This document shows positions 60,802 through 64,000 of a stretch of DNA of 64,000 nt, one piece after another. How positions within the stretch are numbered: the first letter of the stretch is position 1; each line of letters begins with the position of its first letter. The DNA is from Balneola sp. (GTDB lineage Bacteria > Bacteroidota > Rhodothermia > Balneolales > Balneolaceae): positions 186,001 to 250,000 of the forward strand of contig RHLJ01000004.1 in the NCBI GenBank assembly GCA_003712055.1. Reading direction: 5' to 3'. The position numbers were made by a program, and so were the translations under genes. Under the pieces are notes generated by a model that searched no databases, was not told the origin of the DNA, and worked only from the letters and a program-made list of their open reading frames with translations.

Positions 60802-61941
60802 ATGAAAACAGGAAAAACAATTTATGTTCTCATTATAATCATAGCTATTGGATGCTCTGAGATCAATGAGAAGAGTAGCCCTTCAAAAAGTAGTAAATTA
60901 TATTTGGGAGCAGATCTTTCTTATGTAAATGAAATGGAAGATTGCGGTGGATCATATAGGGCAAATGGCGAATTAGTTGATCCATTCGAGTTTTTTAAAT
61001 CTCAGGGTAGCAATATTGTCCGGGTGAGATTATGGCATACCCCAAACTGGACAGGGTACTCTGACTATGACGACGTGGTTAAAACCATCTCCAGGGTAAA
61101 AAACGCAGGGATGGAAACCCTTCTGGATTTTCATTATTCGGATACATGGGCAGATCCGGGTGATCAAATAATTCCTGCTGCGTGGAAAGGTCTTAATGAT
61201 GAAATATTAGCAGATTCATTATATCAGTATACCTACAAAACATTGATATCTTTGAATGCAAAAGGGTTACTGCCTGAATTTGTCCAGATAGGTAACGAAA
61301 CCAATAGCGAAATACTGCTGGAAGAGCATGTTGATGAATTAACCGAGCCTATTAATTGGTCACGAAATATCCTTCTGTTTAATGCCGGGTTAAAAGCAGT
61401 TGAAGATGTCGAAAAGGAACTTGCACAAAAGATTGAGTCAATGCTTCATATTGCTCAACCAGAGTTTGCTTTCCCGTGGTTTAGTCAGGCTATTCGTTCG
61501 GGTTTGAGTGATTTTGATTGGATTGGTTTGTCCTATTATCCACTATGGTCAAAATATCAAATACCAGAGGCAGCAACGGCAATTGATAGCATTATACAAA
61601 CCTTTAATAAACCATTAATGGTTATCGAAACTGCCTATCCCTATACTATCGAAGAATTTGATGATGCGAATAATATTCTTTGGCACAGCGCTGTGCTTGA
61701 TGGTTATCCAGCCACTCCACAAGGCCAGCTAAAGTATATGCAAGATCTCACCCAGCAGGTAATTTCTGGCGGGGGTTCAGGAGTAATTTATTGGGAACCA
61801 GCCTGGATTTCGACGGAATGTAAAACTCTATGGGGAACGGGCTCACACTGGGAGAATGCTACTTTTTTTGATGCAGCCAACAATAATGAAGCTCTGATCA
61901 CTTTCGAATTTTTTGATCAATCCAAATATGCAAGTCAATAA
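60802..61941 (+). CDS. Arabinogalactan endo-beta-1,4-galactanase, GH53, lipoprotein
   Basis: A 379-residue glycoside hydrolase that cleaves beta-1,4-galactan side chains of pectin. A lipoprotein signal (AIGC, Cys18) anchors it. Motifs are GADLSYVNEMEDCGG, NIVRVRLWHTPNWTGYSDYDD, DFHYSDTWADPGDQ, VQIGNETNSEI (acid/base Glu) and MVIETAYPYT (nucleophile Glu), in the order expected of GH53. It is surface- or periplasm-bound and would supply galacto-oligosaccharides to the SusC receptor whose gene starts at 63294. Confidence 0.93.
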   Translation: MKTGKTIYVLIIIIAIGCSEINEKSSPSKSSKLYLGADLSYVNEMEDCGGSYRANGELVDPFEFFKSQGSNIVRVRLWHTPNWTGYSDYDDVVKTISRVKNAGMETLLDFHYSDTWADPGDQIIPAAWKGLNDEILADSLYQYTYKTLISLNAKGLLPEFVQIGNETNSEILLEEHVDELTEPINWSRNILLFNAGLKAVEDVEKELAQKIESMLHIAQPEFAFPWFSQAIRSGLSDFDWIGLSYYPLWSKYQIPEAATAIDSIIQTFNKPLMVIETAYPYTIEEFDDANNILWHSAVLDGYPATPQGQLKYMQDLTQQVISGGGSGVIYWEPAWISTECKTLWGTGSHWENATFFDAANNNEALITFEFFDQSKYASQ

Positions 61942-62003
61942 ATAGAATACATAAACCCTAGTTATTATTTACAGTAGTACGATATAGTTTATTGTAGCTT
62001 ATG

Positions 62004-62071
62004 CAAAACCGTTTGTTGACTTAGAGTAGAGAAACATATAAATACTTATTAAACGATAGCTTTATAAAAAG
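62004..62071. repeat. Upstream-region repeat, copy 2
   Basis: Corresponds to 60706-60775: CCGTTTGTTGACTTAGAGTA, GAGAAACATATAAATACTTA and AACGATAGC. It ends just before the TTG start of the LacI gene. The copy retains an echo of the SGNH gene's final codons but without their stop. Confidence 0.65.
62048..62061 (+). promoter_or_regulatory. Degenerate LacI-family operator 3
   Basis: ATTAAACGATAGCT keeps the central AACGATA of the operator but has lost the flanks. It is in the second copy of the upstream repeat, 19 bases before the LacI start; possible autoregulation. Confidence 0.35.
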
Positions 62072-62079
62072 GGTCTGAA

Positions 62080-63105
62080 TTGGGAAGTGAGGTAACATTA
62101 AGTCAAATTGCAAGTGCATTAAACGTGTCAGTTATGACCGTTTCAAGGGCACTGAATAACAGCGATAAAATAAATGCAGGTACCAAAGAGCTGGTTCTTA
62201 AGAAAGCCGAAGAGTTAGGATATATACCAAACCAAATTGCTAAAAGCCTACAAACCAAAAAAACCTATACGATAGGGGTAGTAATTCCTGAAATACAGCA
62301 TGTCTTTTTTTCGGCTGTTATTAGCGGGATTGAATCAGTTGTTTATGATAATAACTACCATCTATTTTTAACAAACTCCTCTGAAAGTTTCGAACGTGAG
62401 AAGGATGTAATTGAAACGTTGAAATCAAGGAGAGTAGATGGATTGCTAATCTCACGCTCTGAAGACTCTGATGATGAAGGTTACTATAAGAAATTAATTG
62501 ATACAGGAACACAGATTGTATTTTTTGATCGTTGTGTTGAAAATATAGGAGCAAGCTGTATATGTGTGAATGACTATTCCAGTTCGTTCCAGGCAACAGA
62601 GCATTTAATTAATAATGGGTATAAAAAAATTGCTCATTTAGCTGGTCCACCAAACTTAAATATTAGTTCCGAGCGGCTTAGAGGATATAAAGATGCTTTA
62701 GAAAGGAATGATCTCTTATTTGATGATTCATTAGTAGTTATAAGTGGCTTTAAGGAAAGCGGGGGCTATAAAGCGATGAATGAGTTAATGAGCAATTCAG
62801 CCCACCTTCCGGAAGCAATTGTTGCCGTAAACGATCCGGCAGCTTTTGGTGCAATCAAATTTATTAATGAAAGCGGGTACCGAATACCAGATGACATCGC
62901 AATTGTCGGATTCAGTGACGACATACGTTCCGAGTTGCTTCCTGTACCACTAACAACAGTTAAGCAACCCGCCTACGAAATGGGGGAACGGGCGGCAAGA
63001 AAGCTAATCTCTACTATAGAAAATAAATCAGAGTCTATAGAAAATATATACATGAGTACGGAACTGATCATTCGTGCTTCTAGCGGAACTGCCAGATCTA
63101 TATAG
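62080..63105 (+). CDS. LacI-family transcriptional regulator
   Basis: A 341-residue repressor. An N-terminal helix-turn-helix (VTLSQIASALNVSVMTVSRALNNSDKIN) is followed by a periplasmic-binding-protein-like ligand domain with YTIGVVIPEIQHVFFSAVISG, DGLLISRSED, VFFDRCVENIGASCI and AIVGFSDDIRSELLPVPLTTV. The start is TTG at 62080, because a stop lies 15 bases upstream and no ATG precedes the HTH. It probably binds galacto-oligosaccharide and controls the surrounding operators. Confidence 0.92.
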   Translation: MGSEVTLSQIASALNVSVMTVSRALNNSDKINAGTKELVLKKAEELGYIPNQIAKSLQTKKTYTIGVVIPEIQHVFFSAVISGIESVVYDNNYHLFLTNSSESFEREKDVIETLKSRRVDGLLISRSEDSDDEGYYKKLIDTGTQIVFFDRCVENIGASCICVNDYSSSFQATEHLINNGYKKIAHLAGPPNLNISSERLRGYKDALERNDLLFDDSLVVISGFKESGGYKAMNELMSNSAHLPEAIVAVNDPAAFGAIKFINESGYRIPDDIAIVGFSDDIRSELLPVPLTTVKQPAYEMGERAARKLISTIENKSESIENIYMSTELIIRASSGTARSI

Positions 63106-63180
63106 TCGAGAAGAGATCGGATTAAATTTTTGAATAAAAAATTTGGCAAAAAGATTTAGAAGTATTAAAATATTGCCAAT

Positions 63181-63194
63181 TGTTAACGATAACA
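63181..63194 (+). promoter_or_regulatory. Predicted LacI-family operator 4
   Basis: TGTTAACGATAACA, identical to operator 1, in the 188-base gap between the regulator and the SusC gene. It lies about 60 bases upstream of the -7 box at 63245. Confidence 0.78.
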
Positions 63195-63220
63195 ATTTGT
63201 CAGTATTTATTAAGCGAAGC

Positions 63221-63252
63221 TTTGTTGTGCTTTTATCCCCTATTTAAGTTTA
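63221..63252 (+). promoter_or_regulatory. Predicted Bacteroidota-type promoter for susC
   Basis: TTTG at 63221-63224 and TAAGTTTA at 63245-63252 are separated by 20 bases and fit the Bacteroidota consensus TTTG-N19-TAnnTTTG. The predicted start of transcription falls at or beside operator 5. Confidence 0.5.
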
Positions 63253-63257
63253 ATAAA

Positions 63258-63271
63258 TGTTAACGATAACA
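63258..63271 (+). promoter_or_regulatory. Predicted LacI-family operator 5
   Basis: TGTTAACGATAACA, placed at the predicted transcription start of susC and 23 bases before its ATG, a position where a bound repressor would block RNA polymerase. Confidence 0.78.
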
Positions 63272-63293
63272 AAATTAGTTGGAGACTTACTTG

Positions 63294-64000
63294 ATGGAGT
63301 TTGAATTTTTCAGAAAGCGCTTTCTGCTGGTTGTAATAATTAGCCTTGTGTCACAACTGAGCGTGATAGGGCAAGAGGTTCTTACAGGAAAAGTATATGA
63401 CTCAGAAGATGGTGAGTCACTACCTGGGGTAAATATTGCGGTAAAAGGTACTACTATGGGGGGTGCGACAAATTCAGAAGGAGAATTTTCGATTAGGGTA
63501 CCGAGTTTAGAAGATACATTAGTGGTTTCTTTTATTGGATATTTACCACAAGAAATACCGATAAATGGTAGGGTTTACATATCAATTGCTCTTGAGCAGG
63601 AGATATTAGTTGGAGAAGAAATTGTGGCTTTGGGGTATTCCGATCAAAGACAAAAAGATGTCACAGGTGCGATATCCACGGTAAGTTCCGAAGAAATAAA
63701 AAGTATAGGTAGAACATCAGTGAATCAGATGTTACAGGGTCAAGCTGCCGGACTTAATTTACAAACACGCTCAGCTCAGCCTGGAGGCGGTGTAACGGTT
63801 AACATACGAGGGGCTATATCACCAAATGGAAATAATACCCCGCTATATGTAATTGATGGGGTTCCAATCACTAATAACTCTTCATCAGTTGCAGGACTGG
63901 AAGATGCTACATTAGGATTTTTTGGTGGGATAGACCGTGATCCACTAAGTTATCTAAACCCAAATGATATAGAATCCATAAGTATTTTGAAGGACGCCAG
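63294..64000 (+). CDS. SusC/RagA-family TonB-dependent receptor (5' part, runs off the window)
   Basis: Partial gene, open to the window end. From ATG 63294 (MEFEFFRKRFLLVVIISLV) it has a signal peptide ending IGQ, a carboxypeptidase-like domain (TGKVYDSEDGESLPGVNIAV, GGATNSEGEFSIRV), the TonB-box region and the plug start (MLQGQAAGLNLQTRSAQPG, VNIRGAISPNG, LYVIDGVPI and NPNDIESISILKDA). These are SusC hallmarks. It would import oligosaccharides across the outer membrane; by context, galacto-oligosaccharides released by GH53. A susD partner is expected beyond the window. Confidence 0.9.
   Translation, partial: MEFEFFRKRFLLVVIISLVSQLSVIGQEVLTGKVYDSEDGESLPGVNIAVKGTTMGGATNSEGEFSIRVPSLEDTLVVSFIGYLPQEIPINGRVYISIALEQEILVGEEIVALGYSDQRQKDVTGAISTVSSEEIKSIGRTSVNQMLQGQAAGLNLQTRSAQPGGGVTVNIRGAISPNGNNTPLYVIDGVPITNNSSSVAGLEDATLGFFGGIDRDPLSYLNPNDIESISILKDA

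Overview
This 64 kb window is a bacterial chromosome segment of about 40% G+C. It probably comes from a marine or saline member of the Bacteroidota/Balneolota group. The signs are C-terminal T9SS (Por) sorting domains on secreted proteins, a PorX regulator, SusC/TonB-dependent receptors, a DUF3667 zinc-ribbon membrane protein, a Na+-translocating NQR complex, long-form NadA and frequent signal-peptide lipoproteins. The lineage call is an inference from gene content; there is no rRNA gene in the window.

Layout. 0-10 kb is a minus-strand block: an rRNA methyltransferase-like protein, two serine-hydrolase (class C beta-lactamase fold) proteins, an outer-membrane barrel, an atypical SDR, and a TonB receptor followed by a LytS-type kinase and a LytTR regulator. 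10-18.8 kb is accessory: a KAP-family P-loop NTPase, a PqqB-like metallo-hydrolase lipoprotein, and five small minus-strand genes (15.7-18.7 kb) separated by spacers that look like integron attC sites. 18.8-31.6 kb holds NAD synthesis (nadC, nadA), a cysteine desulfurase with a DsbA-like lipoprotein, gamma-carbonic anhydrase, HemW, TrhO and a pseudouridine synthase. 31.8-37.3 kb holds porX, tsaE, a T9SS-secreted metzincin and, directly behind it, a lipoprotein that resembles the metzincin's own propeptide. 37.3-43.8 kb is minus-strand metabolism and membrane genes (VOC, TlpA, nitroreductase, membrane metallopeptidase, DoxX, proline dehydrogenase). 45-56 kb is housekeeping: xseB, dxs, queA, then nqrABCDEF followed by the two maturation factors apbE and nqrM, and tRNA-Arg(UCG). 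56.3-59 kb holds a TIMP/NTR-like secreted protein with its own attC-like tail and a BNR-repeat protein. 59-64 kb is the left part of a polysaccharide utilisation locus: acetyl-esterase-like hydrolase, SGNH esterase, GH53 endo-galactanase, LacI regulator and the start of a SusC receptor, with repeated TGTTAACGATAACA operators.

Working together. The NQR genes, ApbE (attaches FMN to NqrB/NqrC) and NqrM (iron-sulfur maturation) form one functional set. PorX is the known type of regulator for the secretion system that would export the two sorting-domain proteins here. The GH53/esterase/SusC/LacI genes look like a galactan or arabinogalactan uptake regulon. The best candidates for undescribed biology are the protease/propeptide-like lipoprotein pair, the attC-like cassette run without a visible integrase, and the attC-tagged TIMP-like protein. 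Five dispersed GTCATTCTGAG-type inverted repeats sit between genes. No stretch longer than 300 bases lacks a gene or RNA.
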